From Hyphodiscus hymeniophilus (Eukaryota; Ascomycota; Leotiomycetes; Helotiales; Hyphodiscaceae), in NCBI GenBank assembly GCA_016508695.1, contig VNKQ01000013.1, positions 62,001 to 126,000 on the forward strand: a stretch of 64,000 bases of DNA. Reading direction: 5' to 3'. This document shows positions 1-8,989 of this stretch, in pieces. The translations under genes and the position numbers were made by a program. The notes under the pieces were generated by a model. The model searched no databases. It had not been told where the DNA came from and saw only the letters and a program-made list of their open reading frames with translations. Position 1 is the stretch's first letter. Each line of letters opens with the position of its first letter.

Positions 1-373
1 CTCCACGCACCGTTAAGTAAGCCATATTTTCCCAATTGTTGGCTTGCTGACGCAACTTTTACTAGTATATTACTAGCATTGTCCCTAGGTAATCGGGAAT
101 TGACACAAGACTAGTGATAAAATCCCCGAATTATTTAGTTGTCCTGTACAAAGGACTTGTCTTTGCTAGCAATAAACGTTTAAAAACATGTTCGTCCCAC
201 CTCGAGAACTTCAAAATTGGCATAGCAAGGCTGTGAGAGATAACTTGCTTGAATTAGAGATTATTGCTCGAATGCTATAAGAAAGCAATGACTTTTCATC
301 TGTTGGACGAAGAGTCTTCCCTTTCCTTTGAAATCCGCGCTGGCAGAAAAGTTTTCAATGACCACAAGAAATT

Positions 374-1009
374 TCAATACTCTACATAGGCTCCATCTTG
401 ATACTTCGTACATTGGGGGTAAATAACTCTTGCGACAACAATCGCATGTTCCGCCGCCGAGCTATCCATCAGAATCATCTTTTGACAATGCAGTGTATGG
501 TTGTAATTACTGAGGTGATTGTCTATCCAGCCTCTCTCGTAAGCCCTGTGCATCTGTCTCCACATGAATGTACAGTGGACGATGTGGTAGTCCCATTTGA
601 CAAATAGCGGAGTTCGATTGCCCTGAAGCGCGATCTCTTGTGATACCGGAGACATGAATTTGTCATCGGCATAGAACGTCCAATTGCTCCAAGATGCAAA
701 CTCGGAGACGAGTTCTCCATCGTAGCACTCCGGCGTCTGCCAGGCAAAAGAGATAAGATCGAACGAGCATTTTCGGTCTCGCGCGGTTTCCAAGCTGTCT
801 CCGCAAGAAGACCACGTCTTCGGTGACGTTCGACGTCGTAAACTCGATGCAGACGCTGTTGCAACCATAACAATCAAGAGGAACGTGCCGCAAGCCAGAA
901 CGTATAACCATCTTCGAGACCGCGTCTTCACAGAGACCTTGGCGCCTGTGTCCGCTTGGTCATAGTCATCCGTGAGGAGCCGCGAAAATGCGACCTTTTT
1001 AAAAGACAT
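374..1009 (-). CDS. UstYa-like (DUF3328-related) membrane protein with two HxxHC motifs
   Basis: A single-exon reading frame of 211 residues starting at an ATG. It has a short basic cytoplasmic N-terminus, one membrane segment (about residues 33-53) and a lumenal part. The lumenal part has the fungal pattern CGDS..A...CSFD.....W..PECYD, then W.FYAD, and two HxxHC motifs near the C-terminus (HIVHC about residue 142, HTLHC about residue 171). UstYa-family proteins are copper-type oxidases that cyclise fungal RiPP peptides and carry paired HxxHC motifs. This protein belongs to a broader, mostly uncharacterised fungal family with the same motifs. It lies 0.6 kb from a clear UstYa gene and 2.3 kb from a RiPP precursor, which suggests a tailoring role in the same cluster. 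The protein looks intact. Family membership is fairly secure; the enzymatic role is inference. Confidence 0.72.
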   Translation of the reverse strand: MSFKKVAFSRLLTDDYDQADTGAKVSVKTRSRRWLYVLACGTFLLIVMVATASASSLRRRTSPKTWSSCGDSLETARDRKCSFDLISFAWQTPECYDGELVSEFASWSNWTFYADDKFMSPVSQEIALQGNRTPLFVKWDYHIVHCTFMWRQMHRAYERGWIDNHLSNYNHTLHCQKMILMDSSAAEHAIVVARVIYPQCTKYQDGAYVEY

Positions 1010-1611
1010 TTTATCTCAATATCAAGGACGTAATAATGTATGAGGTCGAGAGGAATAAACCAATGTCTATAATAAAGCTGTGACTTGATAACGTTGGGAA
1101 GCTGCGGTCGTTGTCATCGCTTTGATTTCTGTTGGCTGGTGTAAATATTCCCAGGACGCACGATCGATGAAGGAATAAAGTCGATGGTGCTAATATTCAC
1201 GCGAAGGTCAGCCATTCTACTTTTTTTTGCATCATATTGCATCAAACTTACATGTGATTGATCCTATCCGGGCCGTGTGTGGGGCAAGCAAGATAAAGCT
1301 GCTCGTAAACAAGAATGAGGCCGCTGGAGTATGGTAGCATGACAAGGTTTCATTACTCTAAATCTAGACCTTCCTATTTCGCACTAATAGAATTTATAGC
1401 TAGCGTATGGTAAACATGCATTTTAGGAGTAGATTTCATAAAATTTCATTACTTGACCTTCTATAATATAGCGCAAAGTCTCATTATCGTATAATACATC
1501 ATTTTAGCTATGCTCAGTCATCCTGCACAATATTACCATTTTCGTCAATATCCTCGTCCGAGAATCCGATCTTGGTTCCATGACCGTCTGGAAAAGATGG
1601 ACCTGCACGAA

Positions 1612-2734
1612 TTAGTTCACAGTATTAATCTTTTGTTTGGCGGAGATTGTTATACCGAGTTTCGGATGGACCAAGACTCCGGGCTCCAACGCATTGCGGA
1701 CAGCCCGTTTCAACGCCCATTCATGTAATCGATCGAAATTTACACACGCATGAGGATTGGAGAAGTCTCCTAAAGGCACACTCGTGGACTTTCCCCATAC
1801 CATTGGCATTACTGAAACATCACCATGGCACATAATACCCTGGCGGAGTGTTCCGAGGCAGTGCTCTGCGGTCTTCTCAGCGTCAAGATCTAAAATGGCT
1901 CCAGAGCACCAGAAAAAGAACTCACCTGTGTGCCTCCTGTTCATCTCTGCTTGTCGATCAGTAAGGTTAGGAAAGTAATAATCCGAATTGATATATTGAT
2001 ATAAGCGTTTCTGCGCCCCAGTCAATTAGAATGTATCACGTGGATAGTAAAATGCTCAAGCGTACAAGGCAGTGAAGCTCGTGCTATACTTCTAATTAGC
2101 AGATGTTTATACCAGACAAAAAGGTCGCAGCATCAGCTAGATTCACTCACGTATACCATCAATTGGCCGAAGTAAGTACCGTCTGGGAACTGGACAATGG
2201 GAGTCTTGGGGTCATAGTGTTGCCGGTCGGCTTCAGTCAAGTGAATCGAGGATGCTGCGTAGTATAATTAGAGACCATAATTGGGTCGAGAGTAGTTTGA
2301 GGCATACGTTCTAATAGAAGACTCCATTTCTCATCTATTTCTGCGCTTGGCACCCCAAAATACTCTGGATCTCCCAGAAGGCTCGGACTGTATATTTGCT
2401 GGTCATACTCAATAACTTTACTTGCTGGAGCTTTTCATTATTAGTGGTGGCCAGTACAATGAGATGGCCAGACATCGAGCTCACAATAGATTAATGACTG
2501 TTGAGGACATTGTCTTGTGTTGAGGTAGTATGTAGCTAGGAGTGCTACGACACCGTATAGTAGCACAGCTCCCACATGTACAAGCACTAAGCGCCTATGC
2601 TGTGTGGTCTTGCTTTTGTTTGATGGATGCGACTTGGGATTTCCGCATGCCTCGCAAGGCACGAGAAAGAGTTCTTCGGGGCCAACATCGTCCATATCTT
2701 TGATATAACTATACTCGGATGTGGGAGTAGCCAT
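1612..2734 (-). CDS. UstYa-family (DUF3328) oxidase, RiPP cyclisation candidate
   Basis: Six exons resolved by eye: 2734-2485, 2430-2308, 2254-2151, 2083-2066, 2010-1926 and 1865-1612, together 834 nt or 277 residues. All introns are GT..AG, 53-67 nt. The ATG at 2734 is preferred over an upstream TTG in the same frame. The protein has an N-terminal cytoplasmic part, one membrane segment, the family signature YSPA..VIEYD, then the two catalytic-type motifs HELHC and HTEHC, followed by LRQ..MCHGDVS and a PH.C....LHEW tail. UstYa proteins form the side-chain ether and C-C links of ustiloxin, phomopsin and asperipin. This gene is divergent to the repeat precursor at 3310, with 575 bp between the start codons, so co-regulation from a shared promoter is plausible. 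Nothing indicates a broken copy. Confidence 0.88.
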
Positions 2735-3309
2735 GTTGGACAAATGACAATAATAGATGTCTATTCATGAAATGGCGAGTTTTCGGACACGCAGATGAAG
2801 GAAGTTCATGAAAATGAAGTCCTTAACCAAAATTAATGGTAACATTTCTATCGATTGTAAATTACAAGGAGAGTTGCTAATGTCTATCTGGTCCCATGTA
2901 AATAGTCTTTCCGATCAACTTTACAAAAACCTAATCGAGCCAAAGTTGCGAGGTGCATTCAACGACCTTCCGAAGAAAGACAAGAGCAAAACTGTGCCGC
3001 ACGAGGTTATCCCACACTTTCTGCGTCACCACTCCAGTCGGTCCATCGAATTCTCTAACTTGTGTCCAATTATTACCTTACCTCATGCAAAGCTAGAGAT
3101 AATTCTTCAAATGGATCTCGAAAAGGCGATCTGCGATAACGATACAGGGAATGAAACAGGAGATCACATTTACTTAGTATTAGCCGGCATAGGCGGGTAG
3201 TGACATATATAGTAGAGGTATCGATCTTTCTCGAAGTACGAAAGAGTCTTTTAAAGCCTTTCTCGAGATAAACTTTGCCGTTAATTTACATTCAATAACA
3301 CAAGTCAAT
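2735..3309. promoter_or_regulatory. Shared intergenic region of divergent UstYa gene and RiPP precursor
   Basis: This 575-bp stretch separates two divergent start codons and must hold both promoters. A TATA-like tract (catatatag, about 3204-3212) lies about 100 bp upstream of the precursor ATG. An imperfect inverted repeat CTTTCTCGAAGTACGAAAG covers 3226-3244, and the half CTTTCTCGAGA recurs at 3258-3268, which could be a binding site for a cluster regulator. A 130-codon open frame (2808-3200, plus strand) also crosses the region but matches nothing I know and is probably chance. Confidence 0.45.
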
Positions 3310-3918
3310 ATGAAGGCCGTTGTCTTGCTTCAACTTCTCCCCCTGCTAGCAGGTGTGGTCCGAGGTGCACCATCACAGCGTATGTTCACTCCTATCTACA
3401 CTTAACAGTTTTCTCACGGTTATGGTACATTAGCACGGGACGCGGAGGCTGCACCAGGGGACGACACTTACTATTACCTTAAGCGTGGTGCAGAGGCTGC
3501 TCCAGGTGATGATACATACTATTACCTGCGCGAGCGCAAAGCAGGTGCAGAGGCTACACCAGGGGATGATACCTACTACTACCTTCGTGAGCGCAAAGCT
3601 GGTGCAGAGGCTACGCCAGGGGACGACACCTACTACTACCTGCGCAACCGTGGTGCAGAGGCTGCTCCAGGTGACGATACCTACTATTACCTGCGTGAGC
3701 GCAAAGCAGATGCAGAGGCTGCTCCAGGTGACGATACCTACTACTATCTGCGTGAGCGCAAAGCAGATGCAGAGGCTGCTCCGGGTGACGATACCTACTA
3801 TTACCTGCGTGAGCGCAAAGCAGATGCAGAGGCTGCTCCGGGTGACGATACCTACTACTACCTTCGCGAGCGCAAAGCAGAGGCTGCGCCTGGTGACGAT
3901 ACCTACTATTATCTCTAG
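3310..3918 (+). CDS. Dikaritin-type RiPP precursor, nine GDDTYYYL core repeats
   Basis: Two exons, 3310-3379 and 3434-3918, with a 54-nt intron (GTATGT..TTAG, branch-like TTAAC); 184 residues. A typical signal peptide (MK, hydrophobic core, small residues before the cut, about residues 1-20) leads into nine repeats whose core GDDTYYYL is identical in all copies. Cores begin at 3457, 3505, 3562, 3619, 3670, 3727, 3784, 3841 and 3892; the reading frame ends directly after the ninth. Linkers carry basic processing sites (KR, RER, RNR) followed by X-Ala/X-Pro dipeptides. Secreted, Kex-processed, multi-copy precursors with Tyr-containing cores next to UstYa genes define fungal dikaritins. Three adjacent Tyr fit side-chain cyclisation. 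The core GDDTYYYL is not one I recognise from a known product. A long frame (3485-4003) on the same strand in another phase is a shadow of this repeat. The mature structure is unknown. Confidence 0.9.
3436..3915 (+). repeat. Coding tandem repeat, nine units of 48-57 bp
   Basis: Start-to-start distances of the cores are 48, 57, 57, 51, 57, 57, 57 and 51 bp, all multiples of three. Units 5-8 are nearly identical in DNA, which points to recent unit duplication or gene conversion. Units 1-4 differ in linker (KR, RER, RNR) and in Ala/Thr before the Pro. Core codons vary (for example GGG GAC GAC and GGT GAT GAT) but the core peptide never does. Confidence 0.95.
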
Positions 3919-4640
3919 AGGTAGTCAAGCAAGAGAATTCTGGAGCGTACGCTGGGTATATAAGTTTACATCTGCAATGCATTACGGGGAAGAGATGTTG
4001 TAGCTGGCCCCAACGGCGCTGAGAATGTGGTCCAAGAGCATTGATGTAGATTAAATTTGAGCCGCATCCCAGAGATCCTACCAAAATTAGTCGTTCCACA
4101 ACCTTGTTCAACTTATGTGATATAAATTTTCAACTAATTCGACCATTAACCACACACTTGAATGTTTATTCATTCCTACCTCATCTTTTCTCTTCTTTAC
4201 GAATCTTAGCATGTGCCTTAGCTCATCATCTACCTTCTTTATTAGGAAGGTGGTAGCCACTGATAGGATAGGATGGATACAACCGTGACGGTGACCAGCC
4301 CCATTGCCACTGCGGTGATCTCCCCACTATTGTAATGGTTTCTATTCACTTTCCATTGCACAAGGGTCGTCTTTATCTGCACTTGAATAGTGATCTACGA
4401 TTTGGGTGACGCCATCTACTATCGTGGATATGTTCATACAGTCAATGCGCCTATGGTAGTAAGTCTCTAACCCAAATGAGTACTATTGGTCTGACTACGA
4501 GCGGTCAGAGAACAGGAGACGCCATACTGAACATTCTACTGAAAGAACTGAGGGTCGCTTGAGCATCAGCTCGTTTTGCCCAGCACCTGTGGTGCCTTGT
4601 TTGCCTTTGCTGCACGCCGCAAGAGCAACAATCTAGAAAG
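3919..4640. other. Intergenic, no gene seen
   Basis: I see no convincing gene between the precursor stop and the next start codon. Open frames here are extensions of shadow frames of the repeat. The stretch should hold the 3' end of the precursor transcript and the promoter of the gene at 4641. Confidence 0.5.
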
Positions 4641-6314
4641 ATGAGAATAGCAATCGCTATCCCCATTTACTTTTTGTTGATGTTGGCAAACTGCAGGGAG
4701 CCAGAGATCGACCATGCCAGCCATATTTTCAACGAGATAGTCAGTTCAACCCGCCAATTTGGCTCGTCTCTGAACCACAATGGCATGGCATTCTTCATTG
4801 CTACAGTCCCGGCTGGCCTAGAACTCTATCATGGATCGGGGTCAGGAGATCGGGTTGATGGGCTGGATTGGCTTGCTTTCGAGCCCGAGCATGCGCTTGT
4901 CTTCGCCCGGCCTGGGAGCAATCGTGTTGTGCCACAGAGGCAACCTCGCGGTGGACAAGCTACTGAATTGAGTGGACAAGACAAGCATTACCGCGCATCT
5001 AATATGCCACGCAAGGATCTCAACCCGGGAGCTAATCGTGATGGATTAAAGCCAGATATCAATGAAGACTTGACCCATGGGCATTTGCATACTTACAGAA
5101 CGAGATCTGATCTTCGGCTGTTGTATCTCGATGGCTCATCTGGTGCAAAATCTGACCAGGGCACCCTCGATTTACAAGATTTTGTCCTGCTGCACCACAA
5201 GCCGTTGGATAAACGGCGCTTGAATGCCGCGCCAGAGCATGAAGAAGACCGTGAGCGAGCTGCCAACCTGTGTGAACTGGCTCGCGGAGAATGGCAAGGT
5301 CGGATAAATGGCTTCATGAGAATGGAAGCTGGGTTTGAGATTATCCTTTGCGACTTCGCTAAAGACCTCGATGTGGTGCGCATCACGCAGACGATGTCAG
5401 TCGTAGCGCCACCAGGATTGATTGTGGATAGTCCGACATATTTCAAGACCATCGCTGCGCGAAACGATGGTATCGGTGGTGGTAGAGTCAGACTGGACTA
5501 TGAACACCATGTCAGCTTGTTTAGCTACCCTGATGCTATCTACTTCGATAGCACGGGTCGGCCAAGGGTCAACCTAAGCAATCCCGTCACTCCAATAATC
5601 CAAGACGTACGAGGAATGGTTCTTGAAGAGAAGCAAGTAGCTACTATGAGCGTCGATTGGCAGTCTGTTGCAGATATGATCGTGGCACGATACGCCGACA
5701 AAATTGATCACCTCGCCTCACCGTCTATGCAGTCATCTGCGGATCTGCAGGCCCACGCGGGAAGATCTTTGAAGCCCTTTGTCGACTACAACAGGCGTGA
5801 CAGAAGTGCAGAAATCGATCGATGTAAGGAATACAACATTCCTTGGCAACAGCGGCAAAGCGAGAGTACAGCTGCTCGTGCAATTCGTGAGGTTAACTGG
5901 ATTATTTGCAGCACTCTCTGGTATGTTGCGTACAGCGAGGTTGACTCATTTGCCCACAAGAAATTGATGATCCAGGCTCTCAAGAAACACTTGGCCTGGA
6001 CTGAATGGAAGAAATGCAGAGGATGTGGGTCGGATGAGTTCTGTTTTGTTCCCTTCTGGCCACTCGGGTCTGCAGAAGATTTTGAGAAACCGAGGTGTAT
6101 CAGTGACCTTAAGACAGTTGGTCGAGACTATTGGAGAAGGGGTGGATACAAGCGACAGAGCATGATTCCTGACCCCAATGCAGGTAGAAGATTTCGCGAC
6201 CATTTTAATGGTTCTTGTCCTGCTAACGTCCTTTCTGTCCGCACTACAGAGTATTCTGTTTGTAAAATACAAGTCGAGTCCTTAATTGGACCAGGAGCGT
6301 TAGAAAACAAGTAA
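4641..6314 (+). CDS. Conserved fungal secreted protein of unknown function
   Basis: One uninterrupted frame of 557 residues. An N-terminal signal peptide (about residues 1-18, hydrophobic IAIAIPIYFLLMLA followed by NC) marks it as secreted. The following block (RQFGSSLNHNGM, then FFIATVPAGLELYHG, WLAFEPEHALVFARP, HTYRT..DLRLLYLDG, and GRINGFMRMEAGFEIILCDF) is a pattern I know from a widespread family of uncharacterised secreted proteins in plant-associated and saprobic ascomycetes. No catalytic motif can be named. The C-terminal 150 residues are Cys-rich (CRGCG, C..FWPLG, C.SDL), which suggests disulfides. It follows the RiPP precursor on the same strand with a 0.7 kb gap; membership in that cluster is possible but unsupported. 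The frame has no intron and no sign of decay. Confidence 0.7.
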   Translation: MRIAIAIPIYFLLMLANCREPEIDHASHIFNEIVSSTRQFGSSLNHNGMAFFIATVPAGLELYHGSGSGDRVDGLDWLAFEPEHALVFARPGSNRVVPQRQPRGGQATELSGQDKHYRASNMPRKDLNPGANRDGLKPDINEDLTHGHLHTYRTRSDLRLLYLDGSSGAKSDQGTLDLQDFVLLHHKPLDKRRLNAAPEHEEDRERAANLCELARGEWQGRINGFMRMEAGFEIILCDFAKDLDVVRITQTMSVVAPPGLIVDSPTYFKTIAARNDGIGGGRVRLDYEHHVSLFSYPDAIYFDSTGRPRVNLSNPVTPIIQDVRGMVLEEKQVATMSVDWQSVADMIVARYADKIDHLASPSMQSSADLQAHAGRSLKPFVDYNRRDRSAEIDRCKEYNIPWQQRQSESTAARAIREVNWIICSTLWYVAYSEVDSFAHKKLMIQALKKHLAWTEWKKCRGCGSDEFCFVPFWPLGSAEDFEKPRCISDLKTVGRDYWRRGGYKRQSMIPDPNAGRRFRDHFNGSCPANVLSVRTTEYSVCKIQVESLIGPGALENK

Positions 6315-7602
6315 AGGCCTGTATAGTCTGTTAGTTGTTGGATATGAATAGCTTGCAAGGGCTTCTACTCGCTATTGCGGGAACTTCAAATTCTTAACTT
6401 TAGTCCCAGAGGTCAAGAAATCAAGTGCTGCAGTTGTTCCATCTCTTGATTCATCTATTATTTGATATCTGACTTTTAAATACTTTGAATTTCACTTCCA
6501 TCCAAGATACGGATAGAAATATGAAGGTCTCCCAAATCTCATTGTCTCTAAGTCTGGCAACACTTCATTATACATTAAGCTATCTTAAACTACTCAGTTT
6601 TCTATCCATCTCGTTTAACTTTCCTTTGTCCCCTACCACGATTATCTATAGCTCAGACAAGAATTTTTCTTAAGAGCCTTGGCGTACGTACCATCTCTCG
6701 ATACGAGAATATGGTATTGCAACTATTCTCGCGACCGTAAGTATTATCGCGATCGTAGGAATTGTCACTGTCGTATGAATTACCATATCAACATTTGTGG
6801 TCATCGCAAGATCGAATATAGAGTATCGAAGTATGCTAGTAATTCGAAGACTTCTTCATCATGCCACTAAATTGAAGGTGGAATATGGGCTGGGTCACGA
6901 AGTAGCTCTAGAGCTCCAACACGTTCGCGAAGATCCTTGAGTCCGGCGCCTATAGCCGGAAGTCGAACCATTAGTCCAGAGATATGTTTGTATGCAGTCT
7001 TCCGATAGACCCCAACCTGTTGCAGAAAACTTCGGATTCTTATAGAATTCACAACCAGTGAGATTCCGAAGTGTGACTAATAGTTTGTGGCCGCGCCGGG
7101 CGCAACGTCGTCCAGTAGAGCGTCATGATGCCAAATCAGTCTTGTCATGGCCATTCCGGAGTTAAAGAACTTGAAAGATGAGTTCAAAACGAAAACCCAC
7201 GAGAATGTGGTAAATACATGTCGAAACTTACCAGCTTCCTGTCCATAGAGTTGATTATTAAGTCAAAGCTAACAGTCTCAACGCGCCAGTAGAATTGTTT
7301 AATAGAATTCGGTCCACAGTTGTAAAAACTGTGTGATGTTGGAGGTAAGTCGTCATTCTACAAAGGACCAATATCCTCGCTAACACTTTCAAGCGTTGTG
7401 CCGACATCCGCTATCGACGACATGGAGTCTTCCTTCGACCGTAATACCAGTCAATGATTGCATCCATACTTTTGTATAAAAATCTTGCGAGCATCGGAGG
7501 AGTCGTTAAAAAGTTCGGAAAGAAGATCGCCGGGTTGAATTGTAACATAGCAAATTCTTTTCGGCGAAGTCGAAAAAGATAATCAACGAAGTTCAAGGAA
7601 CA
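6315..7602. other. Gene-poor A+T-rich stretch
   Basis: Only short open frames (60-63 codons) with no recognisable motif occur here. I see nothing I can support as a gene. It leads into the helicase-relic region and may be degenerate transposon-derived DNA. Confidence 0.5.
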
Positions 7603-7830
7603 TTGGTCTTCCCTCTCTCTCTAGACAATTTACATAAGCATCGCCTCGAGCTCACTGGATTCAAGTCTATACTCCTTAATACTCATTACCGCATGTATCC
7701 GGATATCGCCGCGTTAATTGCAAAACACGGTTACCTTTCTCCAACCGGTCAGCCACTATTGAAGACCCCTACGAGAGCACGTCTCGTTAAATGGAGTCAA
7801 GATATCAAGTTGTTTTGCCATGACATATCT
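7603..7830 (+). pseudogene. SF1 helicase fragment, plus-strand copy
   Basis: The translation contains HRLELTGFKSILL followed by HYRMYPDIAALIAKH, the 'YRMhPdI' motif of Upf1/Sen1-like SF1 helicases (AAA_12 part). Only about 70 residues of helicase-like sequence are present; the Walker A and B regions are missing and the frame drifts into low-complexity sequence after about 7830. Residues 7639-7729 are a near copy, in inverted orientation, of 9107-9198. It is a relic and not a functional gene. Confidence 0.6.
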
Positions 7831-7856
7831 TCGCACACGACAGCAATTAAATTATG

Positions 7857-7915
7857 TCAATGTCGATTTCAATTACGATGTCGATATCAATTTCAATGTC
7901 GATATCGACGTCTAG
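7857..7915 (+). repeat. Degenerate TGTCGAT-rich minisatellite, copy 1
   Basis: Short units of the type TGTCGATWTCAATT repeat imperfectly. A similar tract in the same orientation lies at 8999-9062, beside the other helicase fragment. Confidence 0.6.
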
Positions 7916-7922
7916 AGTAAAA

Positions 7923-8400
7923 CTACTGGTATCCGTGCTCCTTCTTGTCGTACTCGTGAAAGTACATTAGGCATTGGAGTAAATGGGATAGCGTTGTCAC
8001 ATGGTCGACGGATCCGCCGTATATTATGGTCTTCTGGCCAGGAGGAAATTGGGCAAGAAGGTGACGTATCTGGGTAATTTCCTGACTGGTATCCAGGCTC
8101 TTGAAGTACCGAACGTTGTACGATATGTTTTGGCGCTCGGTTGTGTTACGTATAATGGGTATGGCGAGGTGTAAAGGAGGGGATAGAAATCTGTCTTGTA
8201 GAAGCTCCTCCACATATGCTGGTACAGTCGCAGAAATGAAATACTTAGGGACTATATCGTATTTATTAAGCCACCCCCTCTCGAGCATACACTCTCTCCA
8301 CTCGCCACTAACCGGCGTGACACATCGCCGCAGATCATGGTCGGAACAAGTCAGTATCGAAGGGACAACTTTATCTAGCGGGCCATGGACGGGAATTGCA
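7923..8400 (-). pseudogene. RecQ-like helicase C-lobe fragment
   Basis: The minus-strand frame (best part 8288-7923) contains FISATVPAYVEELL, then TTERQNISYNVRYF and G.KTIIYGGSVDHVTTLSHLL. These match the start of the helicase C-terminal domain of the RecQ-like helicases that are multicopy in many filamentous fungi. Neither the DEAH-containing N-lobe nor the end of the C-lobe is present, so it is a fragment. The frame can be extended without stop to about 8400, but that part is not recognisable. Probably a remnant of a repeated helicase or transposon-associated gene. Confidence 0.55.
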
Positions 8401-8989
8401 TATTGATGCGGTTGGGGAATGAAGCTGATGAAAATGGACGAGAATACCGATCGTTTGACGGGCGTAGAGGTTAGGTTGTAGATTTCGTTGTTGTGAAGGA
8501 AAATGGGTCTGAAGCGATGTTTTCAATACAAGCGGCGGCGAACCCGTCTCGATATCTCGCGTGTGTACAAAGCCTTTCGCATCACCACGACTCTCCGAAT
8601 TTTGTAGCTCAGGAGTAAGACATCGGTGACTTACCATCAGGATCTTAATGAGTATGAATTTACATGTCTTATTCGACCTTTACATAGACTTACGAGCAAC
8701 GCAGGCTTAAGATCCTGAATCTGATCAAATACTCCACTCTCAATCCCAGCTTCAGGCCAACGCACAGTATTGGCGTCAATATATTGACTCTGAATTGGTC
8801 TTGACCCTGATTCATAGCACACAACCAAACGAAACTGTTTCCAACCAACGCATCTCACCGGCGTCGAAACAATCGACTTCCGTTTCTATCACACCATCAT
8901 TTGACACGTTTTCTCATCAACAAATAACACCATGATGCCAGACTGGATGAAGAATATATGGTGCAATGAGGACCTATCTGGTAAGTGAA

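Noticed and set aside
2808..3200. 130-codon open frame between the divergent UstYa and precursor genes
   Set aside because: No recognisable motif, no signal peptide, and it fills the only space for two promoters. Likely chance.
3310..3918. Mating pheromone (alpha-factor-like) precursor
   Set aside because: Processing sites resemble those of alpha-factor, but the core lacks the W..PGQ pheromone pattern and the neighbours are UstYa-type enzymes.
3485..4003. Long plus-strand frame across the repeat region, and its minus-strand partner 3611-4111
   Set aside because: Both are shadows of the 48-57-bp coding repeat; multiples of three keep all frames open.
6867..7052. 61-codon minus-strand frame possibly from a transposon
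   Set aside because: No motif specific enough to name a family.
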